From Mytilus galloprovincialis (Eukaryota > Mollusca > Bivalvia > Mytilida > Mytilidae), in the NCBI RefSeq assembly GCF_965363235.1, contig NC_134848.1, positions 59,482,181 to 59,546,180 on the forward strand: 64,000 nucleotides of DNA, given 5' to 3'. Below are positions 29,801-37,654 of this stretch, in pieces (the first letter of the stretch is position 1; every line of letters starts with the position of its first letter). The translations under genes and the position numbers were made by a program. The notes beneath the pieces are model-generated. The model did not search any database. It was not told the DNA's origin and saw only the letters and a list, made by a program, of their open reading frames with translations.

Positions 29801-32800
29801 TTCTAGATCCGCGAATGGATACTACCACAGAGGTAAAACCATGCACATTTGCGTTATTGTACACGAAATGCATGCTACAATTCATTTTTGTTGATTTTAG
29901 ACCCTTTGGAACTCTATGTGGGCTATTTCAGCAACTAGGCAAACAATCCCCAAACTTGATACATGGTCAGATTCAGCATGTCAACGAATTCCAAATATCT
30001 ATATTAAAGGACTTTTGTCTATAAATTTGGACCCCACAAAATTGAAAAAGGGACCAAAAATATGAAAAAATGCATGCATCGGATACTTTTGTTATTGAAG
30101 GCATGACTGTAACAATAGGATGAATATACAAAAATATCTTTTTCTGGGGTCTCATTGGGGGGTTCTGATCCCGGATCCCGCTTACTGTTTTGGCAGATTC
30201 CCGTATTCCACTTATTGTTTTGTCAGATTCCCGTATCCCGCTTATACTATGCAGTTCTAATTTTTTGTAATTATCCGTGTCCCGCTAGACTTCATTTTCC
30301 GTTTTTCTCTACACAATCATTTGACTTTCACCTGTCACGCTTGCAAAAAATCGGCAATCCGGCGTGACGCTTATAGCCAAATGCGACCCACTATTTTACT
30401 CTATTTTGACTCATATAAAGCCCATTATAAATATATTAAAAAAAATAGCGTAGATTTTTTCATCCCTTTTTATCCCGTCTCGTTTCGTTTTTGAGCCATA
30501 TAGATGTCGTATGTGACAATGAGACAACTCTCCATCCGAGTCACAATTTATAAAAGTAGACCATTATACGTCAAAATACGGTCTTCAACATGGAGTCTTG
30601 GCTCACACCGAACAGCAAGTTATAAAGGGCTCCAGTGTAAAACCTTTTAAACGGGAAAACAAAGGTGCAGTTATATCAAGATGTACGTAATTAGTGGTGA
30701 AGTGTCATGGAAATGGATAAAAAAAATAAGGATAAAGATCTCTATACGCTTTATAAGAAACTAAATGGAATACATTTGAAATAAATGTTATTTCTATTGA
30801 ATTTAGTAGAGTGTTTTAAAACCAAACTTTTATCCGTAAGTTAAATTTTATCAAATCTTTCTCTTACTTTATCTATTATTTGAGCAAGTCGGCTAAATTA
30901 AGGCTTTACAGCTAATTTCCTAATGCATGTAAAGCAAAACTTTGGTTGGCTTGCTTGCTTTGTTTGTATAATTGTTTATACGAACTTTGTAAATAAGATT
31001 GACAGTTTTAAACAATATGAATAGGCATAGTTTAACCTGTATTTTTAATATTTGAATTAAATTGGGTGTTATCATAATGATTATCCAATAAAAAGGCAAG
31101 CAAATCAACTAAAGTCTTGCTCTACATGCTTAAAGAAATGAGCTGTAATAAATAAAAAAAATAATAATTATACAGTGAAAATGCACCGCATATACAATAC
31201 TAATGATTCGCTCCACAGTTAAAATGAAAGAATAGTATCATTATTCGACAGTAAACATGACTAGCATTACGAAATCATCATAGTGAAATTTAGTTAAATG
31301 TGAAGAAACTGAATGACGAGGAAAACATATTCTACGTTATACAACTTTAATAATTGTATTAAAATAAATACTTTTTACTGCAACAACATCTCACCTGTTA
31401 GTTATAAAGCACCTGCACGATCTGTTCGTGAAATGTCCTAAAAATTCACCTATTTTGGTATATATTTCACAGTTGGATGGCTTTAGGCGCGATAAATCCC
31501 GCTCGCATCTCTTACTTTGTTTTATTAGTATTATGTATTTCTGAACATATACATTTTAACTATTTTTCTTCATTTTCTTCAAAAATTAAGAAAAGTTCGT
31601 CTGTTTATTTATCATTCTACATTAGACATTTATGGCATATACAGTAAAAATGATATTTTAGGATCCGCACTTTACATACACTGAGATTGTCAAGATAATT
31701 ATGAGTTGAATAAGAGGAGATGTGTTAATTATTTCAATGAGACAAAAACGTAATGACAGAAATTAACAAAAGACATGCAGGGGCAATACACATTTCGGAA
31801 TTTTGGATCCTCAATGCTCTTCAATTTTGTTCTGTTTGGCTTCATAAATATTTTGATATGAGCGTCACTGATGAGTCTGATGTAGACGAAACGCGCGTCT
31901 GGCGTGCTAAATTATAATCCTGGTACCTTTGATAACTATTCGACAACAGACAGGTGTCTATATAATGTATAATCATCTCAACATTAAATCATTACAGCGA
32001 ATTAAATCATTATAAACAATGTTTTACATTGTCTTATCAGTGCCTTTTATAGGTGACTATGCAGTATGGGCTTTGCTTATTGTTGAAGGCCGTACGGTGA
32101 CCTATAGTTGTTAATGTCTGTGTCATTTTGGTCTCTTGTGGACAGTTGTGTCATTGGCAATCATACCACATCTTCTTTTTTTATAAGATCTGCTATCAAC
32201 ACCAATTTCACTAAATAAAAGAATATTAGTCGGTATACAAAAACATAGGATGAGTTGGGTCAAAACAGTTTTAAACAAACCTATCTCTGATTACTGTTAA
32301 TCGTTGCAAGTGCTTTATTTGTTAGTTATTGGATAATTTTACATCAGTTTCTACTTATTTTGTTATGTATCATTTTTCAAACATTGTTGGGCTGATGTTT
32401 AGACGAATTATATATACAGAATGTACAAAGCCATGTATCACCATCACTGCTGGTGATCCGACGGATAAATCTGTTGTAGAGTCGTCACTGGTGCAGAGTA
32501 CTTATATATATATCATAATTTCTGTGACTGTATCTTGCATTAATTTGTAGGATCCTTTACAATAGACAATTCAGCTGATCTGTAACAATTCCATTGTCAT
32601 GCCTTATATATCATGTACTATATTACGACGCTAGATTAAAACTGACGAAGAAAGGAAACACCCGACCACCGAAAGCTTTATTATAGTGAAACTAAGGTGG
32701 TCGAGTGGTCTAGCGCGTCGGATACAGTGCAGGAAATTTGGTGTCACGATATATCAGTAGCATAAGTTCGAATCCCGGCGAGGGAAGAACAAAAAATTTG

Positions 32801-33240
32801 CGAAAGCAAATTTACAGATCTAACATTGTTGGGCTGGTGTTTAAACTAATTATATATATATATATGACGATTTAAAGAAAATAACATGTGTGCACCATGG
32901 AATTCAAAGTAGTTCTTAGCTATCGTTGATATATTTAATCTGTGTAATTGATAACCATATACTTGAACAATAGATGAACTGTGTTGATTGGGTAAATATA
33001 TTAAAGTTAAACATTAATTGTCATACAAGGTATCTTACCATCATTAAAGAAGTCGTTAATAGATCCAGATCTTTTGTTTAGTTTGATATACTTATCAATT
33101 GCTCTAAATGTTCCAGCAGCTGTTATATCTAGGTGTGTCCTTGTCCTCCAATTTCCATCTCGAATTGTTCTTGCAAAGAAACCATTACTTTGTTCGATAC
33201 ATAATGAAAAAGTTAACATTAAAGTACTAACATCATTCAT
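2644..33240 (-). CDS. VWA7-like von Willebrand factor A domain membrane protein (20 coding exons)
   Basis: Reconstructed from 20 minus-strand exons (3063 coding bases, 1020 residues). Every intron is GT-AG and every junction phase agrees. The start ATG at 33240 has an in-frame TAA 15 bases further upstream. Layout: signal-like segment about 1-22; N-terminal domain 35-305 with THLDIT (35-40), HCHAD (100-104), FYSNTNWVE (144-152), CSHGG (253-257), GINKDS (270-275) and SPHSHLH (281-287); VWA domain about 328-512 with D335-x-T337-x-S339 metal site and a VFTDANAKD strand; beta-rich region 515-950; membrane span about 956-978; basic tail 979-1020. This motif set and order is that of the VWA7 / hemicentin-like family, whose N-terminal part resembles the fungal Het-C domain. 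The function is not established; a type I membrane protein with an extracellular metal-dependent binding domain is inferred. In the motif usually read FYSHSNW the histidine is Asn147 here. UTRs and promoter were not resolved. Confidence 0.9.
3771..4075 (+). repeat. mussel dispersed repeat family B copy (intron 19)
   Basis: Starts with AAGATGTGGTATGAGTGCCA and continues through GCTCACACCGAACAGCAAG, a word shared with 30600-30620. This family recurs at least nine times in the window in both orientations. It looks like a SINE-type or short nonautonomous repeat; the family name is not known to me. Confidence 0.8.
4316..4451 (-). CDS. VWA7-like gene, exon 19
   Basis: 136 bases, residues 905-950 (GDCCTPSLSIHVIDVDG, then an acidic juxtamembrane stretch). 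Acceptor TTTTCAG; donor GTAAGT, phase 0. Confidence 0.85.
4943..4963. repeat. poly-G tract
   Basis: About 18 consecutive G after a T run in intron 18. Similar G tracts occur near 25034, 51090-51115 and 55967. Confidence 0.9.
5386..5615 (-). CDS. VWA7-like gene, exon 18
   Basis: 230 bases, residues 829-904 plus two bases. It starts VTDVERPDCTV and carries several Cys residues (DEVCG, ANCSLYPW), then VNITGLSTGP with a potential N-glycosylation site. Donor GTAAGT, phase 2. Confidence 0.87.
5973..6325 (+). repeat. mussel dispersed repeat family A copy (intron 17)
   Basis: Begins AGTTATCAAAGGTACCAGG and holds ACGCCAGACGCGCGTTTCGT then CATCAGTGACGCTC, followed by a body ending ACGTCCACCATCAGTGGCAT. 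Other copies lie at 23648-24012, 24820-25010 and (minus) 31795-31945, with fragments at 8604, 21818 and 24004. It ends about 35 bp from exon 17. Confidence 0.85.
6361..6430 (-). CDS. VWA7-like gene, exon 17
   Basis: 70 bases, residues 805-828 (ISVLIVSTGKIQQSITKKLV). Too short to appear as an ORF alone. Supported by acceptor ATTTCAG, donor GTATGT and perfect phase agreement on both sides. Confidence 0.8.
6790..6988 (-). CDS. VWA7-like gene, exon 16
   Basis: 199 bases, residues 739-804 plus two bases. It contains YEIKNRGTVPETYQVSISD, an N-x-G beta-sandwich signature, and TLRPGESSNGTF. Reading runs on past the end, but the GTATGT donor gives the phase 2 junction needed by exon 17. Confidence 0.85.
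7849..7960 (-). CDS. VWA7-like gene, exon 15
   Basis: 112 bases, residues 702-738. It begins EFQVKLYGNDDRGRPF, matching the GxDxxGxxFxR segment expected in the middle extracellular domain. Acceptor ATTTCAG; donor GTATGT, phase 1. Confidence 0.85.
8384..8553 (-). CDS. VWA7-like gene, exon 14
   Basis: 170 bases, residues 645-701. A beta-sandwich-like segment with alternating hydrophobics (YTVELFVYSLG), two Cys residues and a TFRMPY end. Acceptor TTTCACAG; donor GTAAGT, phase 0. Confidence 0.85.
8604..8690 (+). repeat. family A fragment (intron 13)
   Basis: Short decayed piece with CGCGTCTGGCGTAAAT and GATCCTGGTATC, the family A head in reverse order relative to the 5973 copy. Confidence 0.55.
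8972..9125 (-). CDS. VWA7-like gene, exon 13
   Basis: 154 bases, residues 594-644. The acceptor follows a T-rich tract ending TTATTAAG. It includes DWKVKITSQSSIKVDG, like the WxxxIxSxS strand pair that follows the VWA domain in this family. Donor GTAACT, phase 1. Confidence 0.83.
9191..9330 (+). repeat. family B fragment (intron 12)
   Basis: GTGGTATGATTGTGGAATGA followed by ACAACTCTC, the head of family B in diverged form. Confidence 0.6.
9476..9645. repeat. AATCA-word tandem region (intron 12)
   Basis: Repeated TAATCAAATAATCA words, then two near-exact copies of a 32-bp unit (CACTTTAAAAACGGCCAAGT plus AATCAGATAAT). Noncoding, about 350 bp from exon 13. Confidence 0.75.
9995..10048 (+). repeat. 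family B fragment beside exon 12 repeats
   Basis: ATATAGGAAGATGTGGTGTG and CCAATGAGACAACTCTCCAT. It abuts the tandem donor repeats at 10051. Confidence 0.75.
10051..10203 (-). repeat. 51-bp tandem triplication of exon 12 end and donor
   Basis: TATACCTGGATTGATAT starts at 10051, 10102 and 10153, exactly 51 bp apart. The unit contains the exon 12 tail and its GTATA donor. The two inner copies differ by only a few bases. Confidence 0.95.
10158..10234 (-). CDS. VWA7-like gene, exon 12 (donor triplicated)
   Basis: 77 bases, residues 568-593. It ends in phase 0 at ATCAATCCAG followed by GTATAA. The last 38 bases plus the donor are repeated in tandem twice more downstream (10051-10157) at an exact 51-bp spacing. 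Only the first donor keeps the frame open, because each extra unit begins GTA TAA. Confidence 0.83.
11040..11140 (+). repeat. dispersed repeat family F copy (LINE-end-like)
   Basis: CCCTCAGTTTTAGTTTG then AACCCGGATTT and TGACTTTTGAATATC. A close copy is at 34558-34650. I recall such sequence at 3' ends of mussel LINEs, but no RT is visible here. Confidence 0.6.
11217..11702. repeat. possible short inverted-repeat element (intron 11)
   Basis: GCTAGCCTAAGGGTTACGAT near 11219 and its inverse (ATCGTAACCCTTAGCTAGCG) near 11683-11702. About 485 bp, noncoding. No clear target duplication. Confidence 0.5.
11795..11985 (+). repeat. dispersed repeat family G copy (intron 11)
   Basis: ATACTGAACTCCGAGGAAAA, then GGATAACAACTGTCATATTC and CTGACTAAGTACAGG. 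Related copies at 44372-44525 and a tail at 19797-19862. Confidence 0.7.
12021..12180 (-). CDS. VWA7-like gene, exon 11
   Basis: 160 bases, residues 515-567. It begins the beta-rich extracellular segment after the VWA domain (STITVLKISVTGSS). Acceptor TTGTAG; donor GTATGT, phase 1. Confidence 0.85.
12434..12555 (-). CDS. VWA7-like gene, exon 10 (end of VWA domain)
   Basis: 122 bases, residues 474-514. It contains FFQQIAEATGGNVHETDKEN, the usual last helix and ATGG turn of a VWA domain. The donor GTAAAC after GGG gives phase 0. Confidence 0.9.
14490..14612 (-). repeat. family B copy inside the intron 9 element
   Basis: Reverse orientation: CCGTGACCTATAATGGTTTA, then TTGGCACTCATACCACATCT and CCTATATCTAT. 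Confidence 0.8.
15670..15727 (+). repeat. short repeat with TTTGCCACTGGACTTTAAGC
   Basis: ATGCATGAAATATTTGCCAC followed by TGGACTTTAAGCAACC and a CAAT microsatellite. An inverted relative occurs at 47065-47120. Confidence 0.6.
16813..16977 (-). CDS. VWA7-like gene, exon 9 (VWA domain, VFTDANAKD)
   Basis: 165 bases, residues 419-473. It contains the core strand LLYVFTDANAKD, a helix, the strand IVVMPFLTGQC, and then a basic run RRKRSAS that may be a processing-type site (inference). Acceptor TTTGTACAG; donor GTAAGT. Confidence 0.92.
17790..18300 (-). repeat. long family B copy (intron 8)
   Basis: Reverse complement of the long copy at 35535-36480: GTTGGGATGTACAAGTACCC, GGGATCCCGCGAACATGTTT, GGCCGTACGGTGACCTATAG, ending ATTGCCAATCATACC. 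It shows the full family to be about 500 bp. Confidence 0.85.
18766..19793 (-). repeat. dispersed repeat family C, near full length (intron 8)
   Basis: On the minus strand it starts AAGTGAGCTTTTCTCATCAC, runs through a GTCGTC-rich stretch and CCAAGATGGCCGCCATGG, contains two related roughly 450-bp halves, and ends GCGACACAGGCTCTTTAGAG. Other copies at 42778-44032 and 45025-45745. Confidence 0.85.
20201..20326 (-). CDS. VWA7-like gene, exon 8 (VWA domain, middle)
   Basis: 126 bases, residues 377-418. It contains GDNGDCPEYASAGIL, matching the G-G-D-x-P-E segment that supplies the later MIDAS aspartate region in VWA7-type domains. Acceptor TTTTCAG; donor GTATCA. Confidence 0.9.
20741..20953 (-). 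CDS. VWA7-like gene, exon 7 (VWA metal-site start)
   Basis: 213 bases, residues 306-376. The hydrophobic strand TLAFAID is followed by YTSSM, giving the DxTxS form of the MIDAS motif (D335, T337, S339), and then an amphipathic helix. It ends with the SLFHDP strand typical of the second VWA beta strand. Donor GTAGGA. Confidence 0.93.
21818..21935 (+). repeat. family A body fragment (intron 6)
   Basis: CAAACAAGTACAAAGTTGAA then AAATTCCAAAAGGTTGG and CAAATACGGCTA, the internal part of family A without its CGCCAGACGCG head. Confidence 0.7.
22010..22195 (-). CDS. VWA7-like gene, exon 6 (CSHGG, GINKDS, SPHSHLH)
   Basis: 186 bases, residues 244-305. It holds the most diagnostic family signature: CSHGG (253-257), GINKDS (270-275), then SPHSHLHEQA (281-290) leading into a helix before the VWA domain. 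Donor GTAAGA. Confidence 0.92.
22290..22620 (+). repeat. family B copy (intron 5)
   Basis: CTAATGAGACAGC, ACAACTATAGGTCACCGTAT, GAAACTAACGGCCTGATTT and TACTGAATTACAGG, the standard order of family B words. Confidence 0.8.
23040..23122 (-). CDS. VWA7-like gene, exon 5
   Basis: 83 bases, residues 216-243 plus one base. It includes SHCMNN and a LTSGYHHRRG segment typical of the stretch just before the CSHGG motif. Acceptor TTTTTTAG; donor GTAGGT. Confidence 0.85.
23648..24066 (+). repeat. family A copy plus truncated second head (intron 4)
   Basis: Full copy from AGTTATCAAAGGTACCAGG to CACTTGTAGTGGCATCGACC, followed directly by a truncated second head with GTACGCCAGACGCGCGTTTC at about 24028. 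Confidence 0.85.
24820..25010 (+). repeat. family A copy, 3' truncated (intron 4)
   Basis: AAAGGTACCAGGCTTGTAAT, TTACGCCAGACGCGCGTTTT, then the body to GTGCCTGGGCTAAG. It is followed by a G tract (25034-25045) and a (TA)n run (25108-25135). Confidence 0.85.
25108..25135. repeat. (TA)n microsatellite
   Basis: About 12 TA units in intron 4. Confidence 0.9.
25583..25649 (-). CDS. VWA7-like gene, exon 4
   Basis: Small 67-base exon, residues 194-215 plus two bases. It fits the phase 1 end of exon 3 and the phase 2 start of exon 5. Donor GTATGT; acceptor ATAATAG. It carries LEEDTCLDNADF, matching the Cys-bearing linker that follows the FYSxxNW region in the family. Confidence 0.8.
27174..27350. 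repeat. large palindrome overlapping the exon 3 donor
   Basis: GTGTATTACGATATTTCTCC (27202) and its inverse GGAGAAATATCGTAATACAC (ends 27322) are the core of arms about 52 bp long around an 18-bp loop (TGCTCGGCAAGCCTCGTG). Weaker match continues outward through CACTxxAAC and AGATTCC, into exon 3 on the right. It resembles a MITE or the hairpin end of a larger repeat; the exon end is exactly at 27323. Confidence 0.92.
27323..27577 (-). CDS. VWA7-like gene, exon 3 (FYSNTNWVE motif)
   Basis: Encodes residues 109-193, ending in phase 1. The FYSNTNWVE motif lies at 144-152. The donor is GTGTAT, and its first G is the first base beyond the exon in a large inverted repeat (27174-27350). The last roughly 28 exon bases also match the other arm imperfectly, so the end of this exon may be derived from the repeat. 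The phase with exon 4 is correct, which supports this donor. Confidence 0.8.
28028..28150 (-). CDS. VWA7-like gene, exon 2
   Basis: Encodes residues 68-108. It joins exon 1 in phase 1 and ends in phase 1 at a GTAAAT donor. It contains YIHCHADQI (98-106), a histidine-rich stretch at the position where VWA7/Het-C relatives carry a conserved His-Asp segment. Confidence 0.85.
28151..30494. other. intron 1, part without recognised repeats
   Basis: AT-rich intronic sequence. Around 30170-30250 there are three imperfect copies of CAGATTCCCGTATCCCGCTT. Nothing else could be supported. Confidence 0.4.
30495..30672 (+). repeat. family B copy (intron 1)
   Basis: ATGAGACAACTCTCCATCCG, GGCTCACACCGAACAGCAAG and AAACGGGAAAACA, the same subfamily as the 3771 copy. 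Confidence 0.8.
30925..31129. repeat. fold-back MITE, 205 bp (intron 1)
   Basis: GCATGTAAAGCAAAACTTTG at the left and the inverse of GCATGTAGAGCAAGACTTTA at the right, with GCTTGC matches further in. Noncoding AT-rich loop. Confidence 0.75.
31795..31945 (-). repeat. family A copy, reverse (intron 1)
   Basis: GGATCCTCAATGCTCTTCAA, GATGAGTCTGATGTAGACGA, AACGCGCGTCTGGCGT and CCTGGTACCTTTGATAACTA, the family head on the minus strand. Confidence 0.85.
32010..32185 (-). repeat. family B copy, reverse (intron 1)
   Basis: GGCCGTACGGTGACCTATAG and TTGGCAATCATACCACATCT. Confidence 0.85.
32376..32506 (+). repeat. SINE tail fragment
   Basis: CAAACATTGTTGGGCTGATG matches the body of the tRNA-headed SINE at 32693-32866. 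It continues CACTGCTGGTGATCCGACGG and ATCTGTTGTAGAGTCGTCAC, which I take as the SINE's downstream part. Confidence 0.6.
32693..32866 (+). repeat. tRNA-derived SINE
   Basis: The head has RNA polymerase III boxes in tRNA order: a box A-like GTGGTCGAGTGGTCTAGCGC and a box B-like AGTTCGAATCCC about 60 bp on, like a Leu/Ser-type tRNA. A body with CTAACATTGTTGGGCTGGTG and a (TA)n end follows. The tRNA part lacks intact arms, so it is a SINE head and not a functional tRNA. Confidence 0.75.
33039..33240 (-). CDS. VWA7-like gene, coding exon 1 (start codon, signal-like segment, THLDIT)
   Basis: Encodes residues 1-67 and one base of codon 68. The ATG is at 33238-33240 and the frame is closed upstream by TAA at 33256-33258, which fixes the start unless an upstream exon splices in between. 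The first 22 residues are mildly hydrophobic, like a short signal peptide, though an Asp at position 3 is atypical. THLDIT at 35-40 marks the start of the N-terminal domain. Donor GTAAGA. Confidence 0.85.
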
Positions 33241-33521
33241 TTTTAGTACAACAAGTTACTCCTTTTAACTTGATGAGATTATACACACAAAGTATTGCAA
33301 TAAACACTGTATAATCATAAGTATTCGCGTGCAATTACTTAAACCTACTTTATGAAAGCTAATTATATCCAAACTGTCGTCAAATTCATTCCGTCGTTAT
33401 GGCAAAGAGCCGGTCGTTATATACATTAAGTGGTTTAAGACATATGTTATATCACTTCCTACTTCGTGGTTACTTTTCATTTAAAAACACTGAAAATTGT
33501 AATTGTTTAAGATTCAATAAA

Positions 33522-34975
33522 TGGGCGTTTTTCAATAAATGAGTAAATTTCAGACCTAAAAAGGATGGAAAATCTACTTGTCTAAAATTTTATTTCAAGA
33601 GTTATTTTGAATATCTCTTTTATAGAACTGTTTGTGATTAAAAGTGCAATCACAAATACTTTTCAAAATGATATTTTTTTCATAATTTATGTACTGTTTC
33701 GTAGGAGACATTTGTCCACTACCACTACGAAACTGCTTCTAAACGCACATCTTATGTCATTTTAATGTCTCCTATTGACATTCCAGTTTGTTTTATTTTA
33801 TATACTAGTACTAGAAAGATTTTTTTTTCTGAATTGGAGAACCATTTTTTTTATCGATAAAGATTAGACAGTACTTCACATATGAAGGTACAACTCATGT
33901 TACGTAGTGCACATTTTGATGAGTTTCGTAGTTGACAATACAGTTTCGTAGTGGACAAAAAGTTTCGTAGTTGACATCAACCCTATTCTGTGTTGAACAT
34001 ACCGAAAATACATAAAACTAACCCTTGTTATTTAGAACAAATATAATTAAAAAAGGAGTAAAAAAAACTACTGCATGGTAGTGAAAGTGTCCACTACGAA
34101 CCGTACTACTTGTTTCGTAGTTGTTCGTTACGTAGTGGATGTATTCATACGTTTATTTATTTTTTCCCACAATACCTCTATTGAAATAGCAACAAAAAAT
34201 ATTATATTCATCAAAGCTCATATTAAGCTGTACACTGATATTTTTTTTCATAATTTTAAAATCAGATACTGAAGGAGATTTGGCCCATTTCATAGTGGAC
34301 ATTAAAAAAATACGATATCACTCTGGTCCATTTGATGTGCCCATTTTTTTGGGCCAACAATTAAACTGTCGTTATAAAAGCATCCCTTCTATTGTAAGTC
34401 CCTTATGTTTACATCTCTGGCAAACATTGATTTTATAAAACTGTTTATTAGCAAAATTTAAAGACTTCGTTTCGTAGTGGACATTATGTCAGGAATGTCA
34501 GGGACACACCTTCTAAAATTAAAACTCCTTTGTCCAAAACTGTTTATTAACATATGTTTCCCTCAGTTTTAGTTTGCAACCCGGATTTGTTTTTTTCTCT
34601 ATCGATTTATGAATTTTGAACAGCGGTATACTACTGTTGCCTTTAGCTGGCTCTTAACATAATTTTGAATAATCAAAGAACTTATGTTAAGTAAAAATAA
34701 CTTTTATTTCTACTTTTTTTTTTAAATATTTTAGAGTATGAATGACTTTTTTTTTAATGTTGAACAAGAGGTCTAGGTACATGCAATTCTGTTTATTTTG
34801 AACCATTCAGGAATCAATATCTTATTAATTCCTCTAAAAATAGTATGGTTCTTTGCTTACAAATGTTGAATCTATTTCAATGTACTGTCTTCACAAAAAA
34901 ATACTTGTAAAGACCAAACACATTACTTTAAAAGTGACTGGGACAAGAATTCATGTTCTTATTGAAAAACGCCCA
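33522..34975. mobile_element. 1.45 kb inverted-repeat element with GTTTCGTAGTGGACA words
   Basis: TGGGCGTTTTTCAATAA at 33522 is inverted at 34959-34975, and AATAAA flanks both ends (33516-33521, 34976-34981). The interior carries scattered forward and inverted copies of GTTTCGTAGTGGACA near 33695-33735, 33925-33980, 34090-34140 and 34470-34485, plus a family F piece at 34558-34650. No transposase seen; it lies just upstream of the VWA7-like start codon. Confidence 0.65.
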
Positions 34976-35534
34976 AATAAATTGATATGTGAAATTAGAG
35001 GTAGATAAGACAGATTTTTATGCAATGGTGAAATACACACATGCATTATAAAAGTTTATCAGGTTTATATTGTATATATCTTATGTCTAAATTAATTTAC
35101 GTAAAATATCATAGTAGTTAACATTTATGTTTCATGTAAATTCTGCTCCAAAATATGACTTCCTCGTTGACAGTTCATATTGATATTATTCTTCTTCTTT
35201 TGAATTATTTAAAAGTACTTGTTTTCTGTTATTTGTGGTTTTCTCTAAACGTTACGGTATTTATCGCTAAGAACAAACTACTGTGATATGTATCTTACAA
35301 CCCTTATATCGTTTGTCATCCGTCCAGCATCGATAAATATGTTGAAGAATATTGAAGTCTGAATCACCGGAACAATTGGATCCAAATTTCGACACATGGT
35401 GTTGTTGTATTTAATTCTAGCGCTGGGTGAAATTTGCTGTAATTAAATTTTGGAAATTATTTTGAATTACGGAATATATCTCCTTCATACAAAGCTCTGA
35501 ATCCTTGACCGGATTCGGCTATATTCTTATAAAT

Positions 35535-36480
35535 TATAAAAAAGAAAATGTGGTATGATTGCCAATGAGACAACTCCCCATAAGAGACCAAAATGACACA
35601 GAAATTAACAACTATAGGTCACCGTACGGCCTTCAAAAATGAGCAAAGTCCATACCGCACAGTCAGCTATAAAAGGCCCCGAAATGACAATGTAAAACAA
35701 TTCAAACGAGAAAACTAACGGCCTAATTTATATAAAAACAAGAATGTGTCCAAAGTACACGGATGCCCCACTCGCACTATCCTTTTGCATGTTCCATGGA
35801 CCGTGAAATTGGGTAATAATCTAATTTGGCATTAAAATTAGAAAGATTATACTATAGGGAACATATGTACTAAGTTTCAAGTTGATTGGACTTCAATTTC
35901 ATCAAAAACTACCTTGACCAAAAACTTCAACCTGAAACTTCCACTTTCATTTTCTATGTTCAGTTGACCGTGAAATTAAAGTCAAAAGTCTAATTTGGCT
36001 TTAAAATTAGAAAGATCATATCAAAAGCAACAAGTGTACTAAGTTTCAAGTTGATTGGACTTCAGCTTCATCAAAAACTACCTTGACCAAAAACTTTAAC
36101 CTGAACGAACGGACGCACAGACGAACGAACGGAGCCACAGACCAGAAAACATAATGCCCCTCTACTATCGTAGATGGGGCATAAAAAATGAACGAAAAAC
36201 AAATATGTAACACAACAAACGACAACCACTGAATTGCAGGCTCCTGATTGGGACAGGCACATACATAGAGAATGTGGCGGGGTTAAACATGTTTAACTTA
36301 GCGGGATCCCAACCCTACCCCTAACCTGGGACAGTGGTATAACAGTATGGCATAGGAACCGTAACTATAAAAATCAGTTGAAAAAGGCTTAACTCATCAG
36401 ATGGATAAAATTACAAATACTACACAAACAAGTGGACGTGGCCGGATACTTGTACATCCCAACAACATCACAGCATCACT
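35535..36480 (+). repeat. family B copy interrupted by another repeat
   Basis: Family B words GATTGCCAATGAGACAACTC, GGTCACCGTACGGCC and GAAAACTAACGGCCTAATTT (to 35740) resume at 36190 (AACGAAAAACAAATATGTAA, GGGATCCCAACCCTACCCCT). The intervening 35745-36186 block is a separate element. Confidence 0.85.
35745..36186 (+). repeat. nested dispersed repeat with internal duplication
   Basis: AGAATGTGTCCAAAGTACAC to CGTAGATGGGGCATAAAAA, sitting inside family B. It has two roughly 170-bp related halves, each with CTAAGTTTCAAGTTGATTGG and ACTACCTTGACCAAAAACTT, then a GAACGAACGGA run. Confidence 0.8.
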
Positions 36481-37180
36481 AACGAGACATTAGCCGACTT
36501 TTTGAAAGCTATTATTATCTTACATTTATAAAAATGCATACTTTCGATTAGCGCAAAGGTCAAGTCAAAATATGCATGAGATGTTTAAGACGGGTTTCAT
36601 ATCACTTCTTGACTCGTTCTTATTTTTTTAAACTGGAAAGTCTGAGTTTTAATTTTTCAATAAAACAACATATAAAAAAAACCGGTAGATTAAACATTTC
36701 TGTATTAAAAACATACATAGAGACACAGGTTATTGCTGCTATTATAATATCATTATAATATAATTACTTCTTGTAAAGGAGTAATACCACACTGCACAGT
36801 TGTTTCCCCTATTTAATAGTCTCTTTAAAAAAAAACTGTGCAGAATTTGCCTTTGTTTCAAATAAATAAAGAAATACTTGGCAGGTTAAAGTTTTATTCT
36901 GTGTTAGGGCTCATCTTTTCCATATGTACAATTTATTAACCATGTAATTTCAAGTTTACATGAAATATATTGATATCCTTACACATGTTACAGTCTTCAA
37001 AATTCATACTTTACAATGTATACCGTTATGGCAAAGGTCTAGTTGGACGCTATAGAATATGTTTTTCAAAGATGACTATACATATGTTACAAATGTCGTA
37101 ACCACAAACAATCCCATCATCTTTCCTCAAATATGACTTACTATATTAAAATTGTTAACAGGTTTGTAATTAAGTGACTA
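36481..37180. other. unassigned AT-rich sequence
   Basis: No exon, inverted repeat or recognisable family found. Confidence 0.4.
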
Positions 37181-37395
37181 ATACGGAGGGTGCCAATAAC
37201 GGTGAATCAGGAATCCGGAGCACCTGAAATACCCCAAGTTTTGGTGGGGCTCGTGATCCATAGTTATAGTTTTTTTTATATTTATGTTGTTTGCCTTTTT
37301 CTTTTTATTGTTGTGACTATATCAATTTATTTTTGACATATGAGTTTGATTATCATTTTGGTGTCTTTGGACTCTCTTTTATTCTTATAGTACTC
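37180..37395 (+). repeat. retroelement 3'-end-like fragment
   Basis: GAATCCGGAGCACCTGAAAT, TTTTGGTGGGGCTCGTG and a T-rich tail, a word order I recall from mussel retroelement ends. No coding part. Confidence 0.45.
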
Positions 37396-37654
37396 AGTGG
37401 TGTATTGACATGATGTAAGAATACTATGCTTTGGATAAATCGACAAGCTCAGTCTGATTTATAACGTTATACGTACAAGCTAACTGACCACTTGACCCAA
37501 TGCAATGTTCAAAATTAGAGCAAATATGTGACGTCTCAATGATGTTTGATCTAATCAACCAGCTGTACACACATATGCAATGCCAGAACGGTACCTCGAT
37601 ACCACTCTAGTGATTGTAATACAATCACGACCTGCCAAAATGAAAGCTTGCAAG

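Noticed and set aside
32693..32785. Possible functional tRNA gene
   Set aside because: Box A and B are present, but acceptor and anticodon arms do not pair and SINE body sequence follows directly.
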